Shown here one piece after another: positions 24,205 to 32,653 of a stretch of DNA of 64,000 bases. A program made the position numbers and the translations under genes. Each line of letters opens with the position of its first letter. Position 1 is the stretch's first letter. The DNA is from Streptomyces sp. LUP47B (GTDB taxonomy: Bacteria; Actinomycetota; Actinomycetes; Streptomycetales; Streptomycetaceae), in assembly GCF_001746295.1 (NCBI RefSeq), contig NZ_MJAH01000003.1, forward strand, positions 17,922-81,921, given 5' to 3'. The notes beneath the pieces are model-generated. The model did not search any database, was not told the origin of the DNA, and saw only the letters and a program-made list of their open reading frames with translations.

Positions 24205-26061
24205 ATGGACATGCCGAATAAACGCGCACGTCTGCTCGTTGTTCTGGTTGTCCTCTGCGGATTCCTGACGTTCGCGGGCGCCCGACCCGCCCCCGCCGAC
24301 GCCCTCACCGACTCCCTCTCCTTCGACGACACCCCCCTGACCGTCCAGAACGGACGGTTCGTCGACGGCAACGGCCGCGAGGTCGTGCTGCGTGGCTACA
24401 ACGTCTCCGGCGAGACCAAGCTCGCCGAGAACAAGGGCCTGCCCTTCGCATCGGTCGCCGACGCCAGGAAGTCGGCGACCGCGCTGAGAGCCCTCGGCGG
24501 CGGCAACTCCGTGCGCTTCCTGCTGTCCTGGGCCTACGCGGAACCGGTGAAGGGCCAGGTCGACACCACGTATCTGGCGAACGCCACCGCACAGATGCGC
24601 GCGTTCCTCGACGCGGGAATCCGGGTCTACCCCGACTTCCACCAGGACCTGTACTCCCGCTGGCTGTTCAACTCGGGCAGTTGGTACACCGGCGACGGCG
24701 CCCCCGCGTGGGCCGTGGCGCTCGGCAACTACCCCGCCGAGTCCTGCGGCATCTGCCTGCTGTGGGGCCAGAACATCACCCAGAACGGCGCGGTCAAGGC
24801 CGCCCAGTACGACTTCTGGCACAACAAGTACGGCCTCCAGGACTCCTTCCTGGCCACCGCCCAGAAGACCATGGCGTACCTCAAGGCGAACCTCGAAACC
24901 GAGGAGTTCGCCGGCGTGGTCGGCTTCGACCCCTACAACGAGCCCTACGCGGGTACGTACGACTCCGGCCAGAACAGCCGCACCTGGGAACGTGACCTGC
25001 TCTGGCCCTTCTACGTGAAGTTCCGGGCCCGGATGGACGCGGCGGGCTGGACGGACAAGCCCGCCATGGTCGAGCCGAACCTGTTCTGGAACGGCAACGT
25101 GAGCAAGGAGGAGGGCGGCCTTCTCGACGCGGGCACGCTCGGCTCCCGGTATGTCTTCAACACCCACTTCTACGACCAGAAGGCCATCTCCGGCATCCTG
25201 ATGTGGGGCAACGCCTCCGACGGCCAGTACGTCACCGACTTCGGCACGGTACGCGACCGTGCGGCGGCCGCCGGGACGACGGCCGTGGTCAGCGAGTTCG
25301 GGCACCCGCTGAACGGCTCGACCGCGGGCAAGGCGCCGACCGTCCTCAAGGCCATGTACCAGGCCCTGGACTCCCGGGTGAAGGGCGCCAACTGGTGGTC
25401 CGCGCCCACCGGTTCGGGGCCGGTCCTCTCCGGCACCCAATGGCAGTGGGACATCTACAACGGCCGCCACCACGAGTTGATGAACGACAACCCCGACAAG
25501 GTCCTCACCTCGGGCGACGCCTGGAACGACGAGGACCTGTCGGCCGTGAAACTCGACGACTCGGGCACGGCGGTGCTCCGCCAGGACGCCCGGCTCCTCG
25601 ACCGGATCTACCCGAGTGCCACCGCGGGGACGACCCTCGCCTTCACCTACGAGGACCGCTCACGCGACGGCTCCACGACCCTGACGTGGAACCCGGTGCC
25701 GAGCAGCCTGCCGAACGTCTCGTCGCTGGTCGGCTCCGGCCAGTACTCGGTGCTGGTGTGGCGCTCGGGAAGCGGCTCCGCCCCCACCGAACTCCACCTG
25801 CCCGCGTCCTTCCCGAACCCGGTGACCACGGTGGTCTCCGACCTGGGCACGGTCCACGGCCCTCCGGCGTACAGCTCGTCGACCCCGGTCGGGGCGGCCC
25901 CCGAGCCGGGCGGCACGGGGAGCCGACGGCTGCTGCTCACCGACTCGGACTCCGGTGTCCTGCACTACGCGCTGGTGACGAACGGGACGACCGCGCCCTC
26001 CGCGTCGCTGCTGAGCGCGGCCAAGTCGGAGCTCTCGGCCTGGGTGGCGCAGAAGTTCTGA
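24205..26061 (+). CDS. Secreted GH5 glycosidase, endoglycoceramidase-like
   Basis: A 618-residue secreted enzyme. The signal peptide is MPNKRARLLVVLVVLCGFLTF followed by a PADA cleavage region. A GH5 TIM barrel (about 45-480) has acid/base Glu246 in DPYNEP and nucleophile Glu364 in VVSEFGHP. A C-terminal beta-sandwich covers about 500-618. The opening NGRFVDGNGREVVLRGYNVSG and YPDFHQDLYSRWLFN are typical of endoglycosylceramidases, which cut intact glycans from glycosphingolipids; other endo-beta-glycosidase specificities are possible. ATG 24205 or 24211 both precede the signal; upstream starts add a non-signal stretch. It is followed by a strong terminator. Confidence 0.82.
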   Translation: MDMPNKRARLLVVLVVLCGFLTFAGARPAPADALTDSLSFDDTPLTVQNGRFVDGNGREVVLRGYNVSGETKLAENKGLPFASVADARKSATALRALGGGNSVRFLLSWAYAEPVKGQVDTTYLANATAQMRAFLDAGIRVYPDFHQDLYSRWLFNSGSWYTGDGAPAWAVALGNYPAESCGICLLWGQNITQNGAVKAAQYDFWHNKYGLQDSFLATAQKTMAYLKANLETEEFAGVVGFDPYNEPYAGTYDSGQNSRTWERDLLWPFYVKFRARMDAAGWTDKPAMVEPNLFWNGNVSKEEGGLLDAGTLGSRYVFNTHFYDQKAISGILMWGNASDGQYVTDFGTVRDRAAAAGTTAVVSEFGHPLNGSTAGKAPTVLKAMYQALDSRVKGANWWSAPTGSGPVLSGTQWQWDIYNGRHHELMNDNPDKVLTSGDAWNDEDLSAVKLDDSGTAVLRQDARLLDRIYPSATAGTTLAFTYEDRSRDGSTTLTWNPVPSSLPNVSSLVGSGQYSVLVWRSGSGSAPTELHLPASFPNPVTTVVSDLGTVHGPPAYSSSTPVGAAPEPGGTGSRRLLLTDSDSGVLHYALVTNGTTAPSASLLSAAKSELSAWVAQKF

Positions 26062-26067
26062 CCCCAC

Positions 26068-26107
26068 GCAGCCGGCCCGGCCTCCAGGTGGAGGCCGGGC
26101 CGGCTGC
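26068..26107. terminator. Long bidirectional hairpin terminator
   Basis: A perfect 19-bp inverted repeat (26068-26086 and 26089-26107) with a minimal loop lies between the convergent GH5 and beta-propeller genes. Confidence 0.9.
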
Positions 26108-26141
26108 ATCATCCGTCAGGACCGCGCGGGTCGCGTTCCGG

Positions 26142-27386
26142 CTAGGAGGCGGGACTCGTCCAGTCGGCGGCCACATGCCCGAGGCGCACTCGCTGCGGAT
26201 GGTCGCCCACCGGCACCGACACCGTCTTCTGCCCGGTCGCGAAGTCGATCGCGGTGACCTGGTCGGCACCGCTCTCCGAGACGACACAGCTCTTGCCGTC
26301 GCCGCTGACGGTGGCCCAGTAGGGCTTCGAGGCGGGGACGAGCGGGCCCTCCTGGAGGGTGGTGCGGTTCACGACGGTCGCGTAGTCGTCCATCGTGCCC
26401 GCCACGCACAGCTTGCTGCCGTCCGGGCTCATCGAGATCCCGTGGTGGCGCGAGTCGTTGACCATGGTGGTGCGGTCGTCGCTGGTCGCGGGGTTCTTCG
26501 GCAGGGTCTTCGTACGGGTGATCTTGTCGGTGGCGACGTCGTACTCGAAGAAGCCGTTGAAGAACGACACCTGGAAGTACAGCTTGGACTCGTCCGGCGA
26601 GAACACGGCGGGCCGGACGGCGTCGGAGTAGTCCGTGAGGCCGATCGCGTTCAGCTTGTCCCGCATGTCGATCGTCTTGACCTGCTTGTAGGTGGTCGCG
26701 TCCACCACCGTGATGTGCCGGTCGCCCTTCGTCCAGTCCAGCCAGGGCGCGTCGGAGTCGGTGTTCACGTCACCGATCGCCATGTTCCAGATGTACTTGC
26801 CGTCCTTGGTGAAGATGTTCTCGTGCGGCTTGTCACCGGTGGCGAAGGAACCGAGTTGCTTGCCCGTATTGATGTTCAGCACGTGCACGGTGTTCGCGGT
26901 GGAGGCCGACACCGCGACCCGGGTGCCGTCGGGGGAGACCGCCATGTGGTCCGCGCGGTAACCCGACACCGGGAAGCGCCAGTTGACGTTCCCGGTGGCC
27001 ACGTCGATCGACACGACGTCCGCGAAGCTCGGCCGCGAGACGACCACCGACTTGCCGTCCGGCGTGGAGTACATGTCGTCGGCGAACTGGTCGTGGCCTT
27101 CGCCGACGCTGTTGCGGATCGCCATGAAGTAGATCCACTTGATCGGATCGGCGTTGATCGCCGCCATCCGGGCGTCCTTGTCGGGGATGACGTTGATCCG
27201 GCCGATCTTCGCCAGGTCGCCGGAGGACTTGATGACGTCGGCCGTGCCGTCCCAGTTGTTGGCCACGAACAGCACCTCGCGCAGGGCGGCGGTGTCCGCG
27301 GCGGAGGCGGTGGTCGCGGGGGCGGTGACGGTCAGGACGACGGCGGCGGCCATGGCCCACAGGTGTCTGGTTCTCGGAACAGGCAT
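26142..27386 (-). CDS. Secreted YncE-like beta-propeller protein
   Basis: A 414-residue exported protein. An N-terminal signal peptide (MPVPRTRHLWAMAAAVVL, ending TASA) precedes repeated blades of the type MAVSPDGTRVAVSAS, VFSPDESKLYFQ and GISMSPDGSKLCVAGT, consistent with a seven-bladed YVTN/YncE-type propeller. No catalytic motif is recognised; such proteins bind ligands or partners outside the cell. Start ATG 27386 is chosen because GAGGGAGA precedes it and it begins the signal peptide. It diverges from the TetR gene, with a palindromic operator in the shared region, so it is probably a TetR target. Confidence 0.85.
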   Translation of the reverse strand: MPVPRTRHLWAMAAAVVLTVTAPATTASAADTAALREVLFVANNWDGTADVIKSSGDLAKIGRINVIPDKDARMAAINADPIKWIYFMAIRNSVGEGHDQFADDMYSTPDGKSVVVSRPSFADVVSIDVATGNVNWRFPVSGYRADHMAVSPDGTRVAVSASTANTVHVLNINTGKQLGSFATGDKPHENIFTKDGKYIWNMAIGDVNTDSDAPWLDWTKGDRHITVVDATTYKQVKTIDMRDKLNAIGLTDYSDAVRPAVFSPDESKLYFQVSFFNGFFEYDVATDKITRTKTLPKNPATSDDRTTMVNDSRHHGISMSPDGSKLCVAGTMDDYATVVNRTTLQEGPLVPASKPYWATVSGDGKSCVVSESGADQVTAIDFATGQKTVSVPVGDHPQRVRLGHVAADWTSPAS

Positions 27387-27463
27387 GACGGGTCTCCCTC
27401 GGGCGGCTCGTGACGGGGGCATGCCAAGGTGGCAAAACTGAAGATGCGTGCTTTCAGATTTAA

Positions 27464-27479
27464 CTTACTGCAAAGTAAG
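27464..27479. promoter_or_regulatory. Candidate TetR operator in the beta-propeller/tetR intergenic region
   Basis: A 16-bp palindrome CTTACTGCAAAGTAAG with perfect 6-bp arms and a GCAA centre, in an A/T-rich patch between the divergent genes. It is the most likely autoregulatory and target operator of the adjacent TetR protein. Confidence 0.6.
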
Positions 27480-27569
27480 GAAGGGGGGCCCTTCTCCACA
27501 AGACTGCGTACACGACAAAATTGGCGCTCATACGGAAGGCCGGACGCTCCGGCCCGAGTGGGAGGTGCG

Positions 27570-28232
27570 GTGACGGGCAGGCTCAAGGCCCCGACCGGTC
27601 GCTACGGCGGCAAGACAGCCGAGGAGCGGCAGGCCGAGCGGCGCCGCCGCTTCCTGGACGCGGCACTCCAGCTCTTCGGGGACACCCCCGGCTACCGCGC
27701 CACGACCGTCGCGGCCCTCAGCGAGGCCGCGGGCCTTTCCACCCGCCAGTTCTACGAGGAGTTCCGCACCCTCGAGGACGTCCTGGCCGAGCTGCACCTC
27801 GAGGTCAACGACTGGGCGACGGCCGCCGTGCTGACCGCGGTGGCCGACGCGGACCGGCTGCCGCTCGCGGAGCGCGCGGCAGCGATCTTCCGCGCCTACG
27901 CGGCGAACGTCACCTCGGATCCGAGGCGCGTGCGGATCACGTTCGTGGAGATCATCGGCGTCAGCGCCCGGTTGGAGGAGCAGCGGCTGGCCCGTCGGGC
28001 GCTCTGGGTCGATCTGGTGTGCGCCGAGGCGAACCGGGCCGTGGTCAGGGGGGAGGCGGCGCTGCGGGACTACCGGCTCGCGGCGACCGGGTTCATCGGC
28101 AGTGTGAACGGGCTGCTGCACGACTGGAGTGCGGGGTGGGTCGACGCGACCCTGGACGAGGTCGTGGAGGAGCTGGTGCGGCAGCTGCTGGGGATTCTGC
28201 AGCCGCCCGGGTGGGAGCCCGCTCAAGGGTGA
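27570..28232 (+). CDS. TetR family transcriptional regulator
   Basis: A 220-residue regulator. The N-terminal helix-turn-helix (about 20-65) reads RRRFLDAALQLFGDTPGYRAT and LSEAAGLSTRQFYEEFRTLE; the rest is a helical ligand-binding domain (about 75-215). The GTG at 27570 is preferred over ATG 27429 because GGGAGG lies 4-5 nt upstream and the longer frame would run through the operator. Probable targets are the divergent beta-propeller gene, itself and the GH5 gene, each with a related palindrome upstream. The ligand is unknown. Confidence 0.9.
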   Translation: MTGRLKAPTGRYGGKTAEERQAERRRRFLDAALQLFGDTPGYRATTVAALSEAAGLSTRQFYEEFRTLEDVLAELHLEVNDWATAAVLTAVADADRLPLAERAAAIFRAYAANVTSDPRRVRITFVEIIGVSARLEEQRLARRALWVDLVCAEANRAVVRGEAALRDYRLAATGFIGSVNGLLHDWSAGWVDATLDEVVEELVRQLLGILQPPGWEPAQG

Positions 28233-28270
28233 GAGCGGAGCCGCGACGCGCCTCCGCAGGCGCGCGGTCG

Positions 28271-29515
28271 TCAGCCTCCCAGCCGGTTCACCGCCTCCAC
28301 CACGGGGGCAGTGCCGTCCTCCGCACGGATGTGCGCGCCCAGCGTCCGTGCCGTCTCCCGACATCCGGTGTCCCGCGTCGCCCGGACGAGTGCCGCCCCC
28401 AGCGCGTCGGCGGTCAGACGCCGCAACGGCAGGGCGCACGGGGCCACGCCCAGCGCGACCAGCCTTGCCGCCCAGAAGCTCTCGTCGAACTGGATCGGTA
28501 CCGGTACCGCCGGAACCCCGGCGCGCAGGCCGGCCGCCGTCGTGCCCGCACCCGCGTGGTGGACCACGGCCGCCATCCGCGGGAAGAGCGCGGAGTGCGG
28601 CACCTCGTCGATGGTCATCATGTCGTCGCCGGTCGCCGTCAGGCCCGCCCAGCCGCGCTGGATCACACCGCGCAGTCCGGCCCGGCGCAGGGCGCGCACG
28701 ATCTCGGTGCTGACCCGGACGGGGTCGGGCACGGTCGCGCTGCCCAGGCCCACGAAGGCCGGGGGCGGGCCGGCCTCGATGAAGTCCCGTAGATCGTCGG
28801 GGAGCGGCGCGTCGCCGTCGTACGGCCACCAGTAGCCCGCCACGTCGAGCCCGGACCGCCAGTCGCGAGGCCGGCCGACCACGCGCGGGCTGAATCCGTG
28901 CAGCACCGGCCAGCCCTGCCGTTCACGGGCGCGGAGTGCCGCGGCCGTGCCCATGGGAGGCAGGCCCAGCCGGGCCCGGACCGGTGGGAGGGCCGCGGCG
29001 AAGACCTGTTCCACCGCAAGGTTCAGGCCCACTCCGGCCATCCGGTTGGCGAGGGCGCCCCAGGAGCCGACGCCCAGCATGGGTGGTGCGAACTCCCGGG
29101 TGGCCGCGAGGGGTTGGAGGTTGAGACCCAGGCTGGGCAGTCTCAGGCCCGCGGCGATGGCGTGGCCCAGCGGGGCCACCGATCCGGAGAGCAGGAGCGC
29201 GTCACTCACCCGGGCTGCGGCCACCAGGTCGTCGGCCATCTCCACCGCCAGCGCCCGCGCCATCGCGACCACGCGCGCCAGCTTGCCCGCACCGGTCGTA
29301 CTGCGGTGCAGCGCCCGTCCGCGCGAGGACTCCAGCTCCGCCCGAGGATCGACCGGCAGGGCGTGGAAGCCGATCCCGGCCCGCGCCGCCAGCGGTTCGA
29401 AGCGGCCGTGGGTCACCAGGGTGACCTCGTGTCCGGCCCGCGCCAGGCCGTGCCCCAGGCCGGTGAACGGGGCCACATCGCCCCGGGAGCCCGCTGTCAT
29501 GATCGCTACCCGCAC
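28271..29515 (-). CDS. GT1 (UGT-fold) glycosyltransferase, sterol-glucosyltransferase-like
   Basis: A 414-residue GT-B enzyme. The N-terminal acceptor domain starts VRVAIMTAGSRGDVAPFTGLG, and the C-terminal nucleotide-sugar domain has PAFVGLGSATV and the donor-binding signature HHAGAGTTAAGLRAGVPAVP followed by FDESFWAARL. This matches the family of sterol 3-beta-glucosyltransferases and antibiotic or macrolide glycosyltransferases. The acceptor is unknown. The GTG at 29515 fits the family N-terminus; no clear ribosome site is visible, so it may be leaderless. It is divergent from the GH27 gene. Confidence 0.82.
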   Translation of the reverse strand: MRVAIMTAGSRGDVAPFTGLGHGLARAGHEVTLVTHGRFEPLAARAGIGFHALPVDPRAELESSRGRALHRSTTGAGKLARVVAMARALAVEMADDLVAAARVSDALLLSGSVAPLGHAIAAGLRLPSLGLNLQPLAATREFAPPMLGVGSWGALANRMAGVGLNLAVEQVFAAALPPVRARLGLPPMGTAAALRARERQGWPVLHGFSPRVVGRPRDWRSGLDVAGYWWPYDGDAPLPDDLRDFIEAGPPPAFVGLGSATVPDPVRVSTEIVRALRRAGLRGVIQRGWAGLTATGDDMMTIDEVPHSALFPRMAAVVHHAGAGTTAAGLRAGVPAVPVPIQFDESFWAARLVALGVAPCALPLRRLTADALGAALVRATRDTGCRETARTLGAHIRAEDGTAPVVEAVNRLGG

Positions 29516-29701
29516 GACGGACAGTATGGCGCCGGGGGCTGCCGTCCCGCGCGAACGACCCGTGCACACCGGCCAGTTCACTCCTGTCACAGCCGTTGAC
29601 TTCACCCTCGGGGGACTCTAGCTTCGGCGCGCATGGTGTTCGAATAGCCGATCCTTGTTCGATATCTCGACCAGCTCGGTGCCCCCGCCAGAAGGAGCCG
29701 C

Positions 29702-31669
29702 ATGTACCCCCCGCCGCGAAAGACCCCCAGAGGTCTCGCAGGACGTTGCAGAGCCGCCGCCGTCCGCGCTCTCGTCCTCGCCCTCACCGCCACCGCCGCG
29801 CTGCTCTTCGCCCAGCCGGCCCCCGCACAGGCCGCGACCACCCGGCAGACAGCGGTCCCTGCGGCGCCGATGGGCTGGGCCTCCTGGAACAGCTTCGCCG
29901 CGAAGATCGACTACTCCGTGATCAAGGCGCAGGTCGACGCGTTCGTCGCGTCCGGTCTTCCGGCGGCGGGATACAAGTACGTCAACATCGACGAGGGCTG
30001 GTGGCAGGGCACTCGCGACAGCGGCGGGAACATCACCGTCGACGAGTCCGAGTGGCCCGGCGGCATGAAGGCCATCGCCGACTACATCCACGGCAAGGGC
30101 CTCAAGGCGGGCATCTACACCGACGCGGGCAAGGACGGCTGCGGCTACTACTACCCGACGGGCCGCCCCGCCGCCCCCGGCTCCGGCAGCGAGGGCCACT
30201 ACGACCAGGACATGCTCCAGTTCTCCCAGTGGGGCTTCGACTTCGTGAAGGTCGACTGGTGCGGTGGTGACGCGGAGGGACTCGACGCGAAGACGACGTA
30301 CCAGTCGATCAGCGACGCGATCACCCGGGCCACCGCCACCACGGGCCGTCCGATGACCCTCTCGCTGTGCAACTGGGGCAGGCAGAACCCGTGGAACTGG
30401 GCCCCGGGACAGGGCGCGATGTGGCGGACCAACGACGACATCATCCTCTACGGCAACAAGCCGTCGATGACGAACCTGCTGACCAACTTCGACCGGAACC
30501 TGCACCCCACCGCCCAGCACACCGGCTACTACAACGACCCAGACATGCTGATGGTCGGCATGGACGGCTTCAGCGCCGCACAGAACCGCACCCACATGAA
30601 CCTGTGGGCCGTCTCCGGAGCCCCGCTCCTGGCCGGCAACAACCTGGCCACCATGACCACCGAGACCGCGAACATCCTCAAGAACCCCGAGGTCATCGGC
30701 GTCGACCAGGACCCACGTGGCCTCCAGGGCGTCAAGGTCGCCGAGGACACCACAGGGCTTCAGGTCTACGGCAAGGTCCTGGCCGGCACCGGAAACCGTG
30801 CCGTCGTCCTCCTCAACCGCACCTCCTCCGCCCAGAACATCACCGTCCGCTGGTCCGACCTCGGTCTGACCAACGCCAACGCGACCGTTCGTGACCTGTG
30901 GGCGCGCTCCGACGTCGGCTCGTACGGCACGGGTTACACCACGAGTGTCCCGGCGGGCGGTTCGGTGATGCTCACGGTCACCGGCGGCACCGAGGCGGCG
31001 AGCAGCACGTACACAGGCGCCTCGAGCTTCACCGGCGTGGTCGCCGGAAACACCGGGATCAAGACCGTCGACGTCGCCTACACCAACAACACCTCGGCGG
31101 CCCGCACCGCGACCCTCAAGGTCAACGGCCAGGGCGCGACCACGGTCTCCTTCCCGCCCACCGGCTCCTCCCAGGGCAGTGTCTCGGTCCAGGTCGGCCT
31201 GTCCAAGGGCTCCTCGAACACGCTGACCTTCACCGGCGCACCCACCCTGGCCGACATCACGGTCCGCCCGCTGCCCGGCACGAACAGCACCCTCGCCGTC
31301 GGCACCCAGTCCGGCCGCTGCCTGGACATCTACGACAACACGATCACCAACGGCACCCAGGCCGAGCTGTGGGACTGCAACGGCGGCCAGAACCAGCAGT
31401 GGACGTACACCTCGCGCAAGGAACTCGTGGTGTACGGCAACAAGTGTCTGGACGCCTACAACCTCGGCACGACCAACGGCACCAAGGTCGTGATCTGGGA
31501 CTGCAACGGCCAGAACAACCAGAAGTGGAACGTGAACAGCGACGGCACGATCACCAACGTCAACGCCGGTCTCTGCCTGGACGCCTACGGTGCGGGCACG
31601 GCCAACGGCACCCAGACGGTCCTGTGGTCGTGCGGCGGCCAGGCCAACCAGAAGTGGACGCTGAACTGA
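29702..31669 (+). CDS. Secreted GH27 alpha-galactosidase with C-terminal ricin-type (CBM13) lectin domain
   Basis: A 655-residue exported enzyme. The signal peptide is about 1-44 (LVLALTATAALLFAQPAPAQA). The GH27 barrel (about 50-330) opens with PMGWASWNSF and has nucleophile Asp185 in KVDWCGGD and acid/base Asp near 281 in NDPDML. A beta-sandwich follows, then a CBM35-like module (about 435-525). A ricin B-type lectin (about 530-655) has three repeats, each with CLD and QxW motifs (QQWTY, QKWNV, QKWTL). It removes alpha-1,6-type galactose, or acts as alpha-N-acetylgalactosaminidase or beta-arabinopyranosidase, depending on subsite. ATG 29702 follows GAAGGAG. Confidence 0.92.
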   Translation: MYPPPRKTPRGLAGRCRAAAVRALVLALTATAALLFAQPAPAQAATTRQTAVPAAPMGWASWNSFAAKIDYSVIKAQVDAFVASGLPAAGYKYVNIDEGWWQGTRDSGGNITVDESEWPGGMKAIADYIHGKGLKAGIYTDAGKDGCGYYYPTGRPAAPGSGSEGHYDQDMLQFSQWGFDFVKVDWCGGDAEGLDAKTTYQSISDAITRATATTGRPMTLSLCNWGRQNPWNWAPGQGAMWRTNDDIILYGNKPSMTNLLTNFDRNLHPTAQHTGYYNDPDMLMVGMDGFSAAQNRTHMNLWAVSGAPLLAGNNLATMTTETANILKNPEVIGVDQDPRGLQGVKVAEDTTGLQVYGKVLAGTGNRAVVLLNRTSSAQNITVRWSDLGLTNANATVRDLWARSDVGSYGTGYTTSVPAGGSVMLTVTGGTEAASSTYTGASSFTGVVAGNTGIKTVDVAYTNNTSAARTATLKVNGQGATTVSFPPTGSSQGSVSVQVGLSKGSSNTLTFTGAPTLADITVRPLPGTNSTLAVGTQSGRCLDIYDNTITNGTQAELWDCNGGQNQQWTYTSRKELVVYGNKCLDAYNLGTTNGTKVVIWDCNGQNNQKWNVNSDGTITNVNAGLCLDAYGAGTANGTQTVLWSCGGQANQKWTLN

Positions 31670-31670
31670 T

Positions 31671-32522
31671 CTAGCCCTGCCGGGCGGCGGCCACCGCCGC
31701 GTCGACGGTCTGCTCCAGCAGCGTGGCGATGGTCATCGGACCGACCCCGCCCGGCACCGGCGTGATCAGCGAGGCCCGCTCCACCGCGGAGTCGAAGTCG
31801 ACGTCACCGACGTTCCCGGCGTTGTATCCGGCGTCGACGACGACCGCGCCGGGCTTGATGTCCTGGCCCCGGATCAGGCGGGGCCGGCCCACCGCGGCGA
31901 CCACGATGTCCGCCTCCCGTACGGCCGCCGACAGGTCCGCCGTACGGGAGTGGCAGTAGGTCACCGTGGCGTCCCGGGCGAGCAGCAGCATGCCGGCCGG
32001 CTTGCCGAGGATCGCGCTGCGGCCCACGACCACGGCCCGCTTGCCGGCCGGGTCGACGTCGTACTCGTCGAGCAGCCGCATGATGCCGCCGGGTGTGCAC
32101 GACACGAAGCCCGGCAGTCCGAAACTCATCGTCGCGAAGGACGCGAAGGTGACGCCGTCGACGTCCTTGTGCGGAGCGATCGCTTCGAACGCCGCCCGCT
32201 CGTCGATGTGCGGGCCCATCGGGTGCTGGAGCAGGATGCCGTGCACGGTGGGGTCGGCCGACAACTCCCGTAGGGTGCCGACGAGTTGGCCGGTGGTCGT
32301 GGCCGCGGGCAGCTCCACGTGCCGCGACTCGATACCCGCCTTGCGGCAGCGGTTGCGCTTCATGCGGACGTAGGTGACGGAGGCGGGATCCTCGCCCACC
32401 AGCACCGTCGCGAGACAGGGTGCCCGTCCGGTGCGCTCGGTGAGGTCGGCCGCCCGCTTGGCGGTCTCCTCGAGGATGCGCCCGGCGAGCGCGGTGCCCT
32501 CCATGAGCCGTGCCTGAGACAT
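31671..32522 (-). CDS. folD: FolD bifunctional methylenetetrahydrofolate dehydrogenase/cyclohydrolase
   Basis: A 283-residue enzyme interconverting 5,10-methylene-, methenyl- and 10-formyl-tetrahydrofolate. The catalytic Tyr51/Lys55 are in YVRMKRNRC, the substrate loop is QHPMGPH (usually QLPLPxH), KDVDG is present, the NADP-binding strand is AVVVGRSAILGKPAG, and the C-terminal signature is PVPGGVGPMTIA. The variant loop suggests a secondary FolD paralogue. Start ATG 32522 has CAGGAG 6 nt upstream. A ZTP riboswitch precedes it. The stop codon lies one base from the stop of the convergent GH27 gene. Confidence 0.93.
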   Translation of the reverse strand: MSQARLMEGTALAGRILEETAKRAADLTERTGRAPCLATVLVGEDPASVTYVRMKRNRCRKAGIESRHVELPAATTTGQLVGTLRELSADPTVHGILLQHPMGPHIDERAAFEAIAPHKDVDGVTFASFATMSFGLPGFVSCTPGGIMRLLDEYDVDPAGKRAVVVGRSAILGKPAGMLLLARDATVTYCHSRTADLSAAVREADIVVAAVGRPRLIRGQDIKPGAVVVDAGYNAGNVGDVDFDSAVERASLITPVPGGVGPMTIATLLEQTVDAAVAAARQG

Positions 32523-32550
32523 GATCCACTCCTGAGCCGATCGAAGGAAT

Positions 32551-32627
32551 CGCCCAGGCGCACGGCATCGGGTGTGCGGACCGCTCCCCGGTGGTGCTCC
32601 ACCTCAGCGCCAGTCACGGTCCGTACC
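32551..32627 (-). ncRNA. ZTP (pfl) riboswitch upstream of folD
   Basis: On the minus strand the leader contains the ordered pfl-motif landmarks: an outer stem 5' arm CGGACC, then GTGACTGGCG, the hairpin GTGGAGCACCAC, CCGGGGAGCG, the closing GGTCCG arm, and the 3' pseudoknot partner GCCGTGCGCCTGGGC. This class binds ZTP/ZMP (AICAR phosphate), which accumulates when 10-formyl-tetrahydrofolate is low, and turns on folD. It ends about 28 nt before the start codon, so translational control is likely. Confidence 0.92.
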
Positions 32628-32653
32628 TCAGATTAGCCGACGCGCCACGGCGG

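Noticed and set aside
24175..24210. TTGACG as a -35 element for the GH5 gene
   Set aside because: No acceptable -10 hexamer at 17-18 bp; the best A/T-rich hexamer is about 20 bp away and overlaps the start codon.
28233..28270. Hairpin between the convergent tetR and GT1 genes as terminator
   Set aside because: Only about 6 bp pair cleanly, with mismatches further out; too weak to call.
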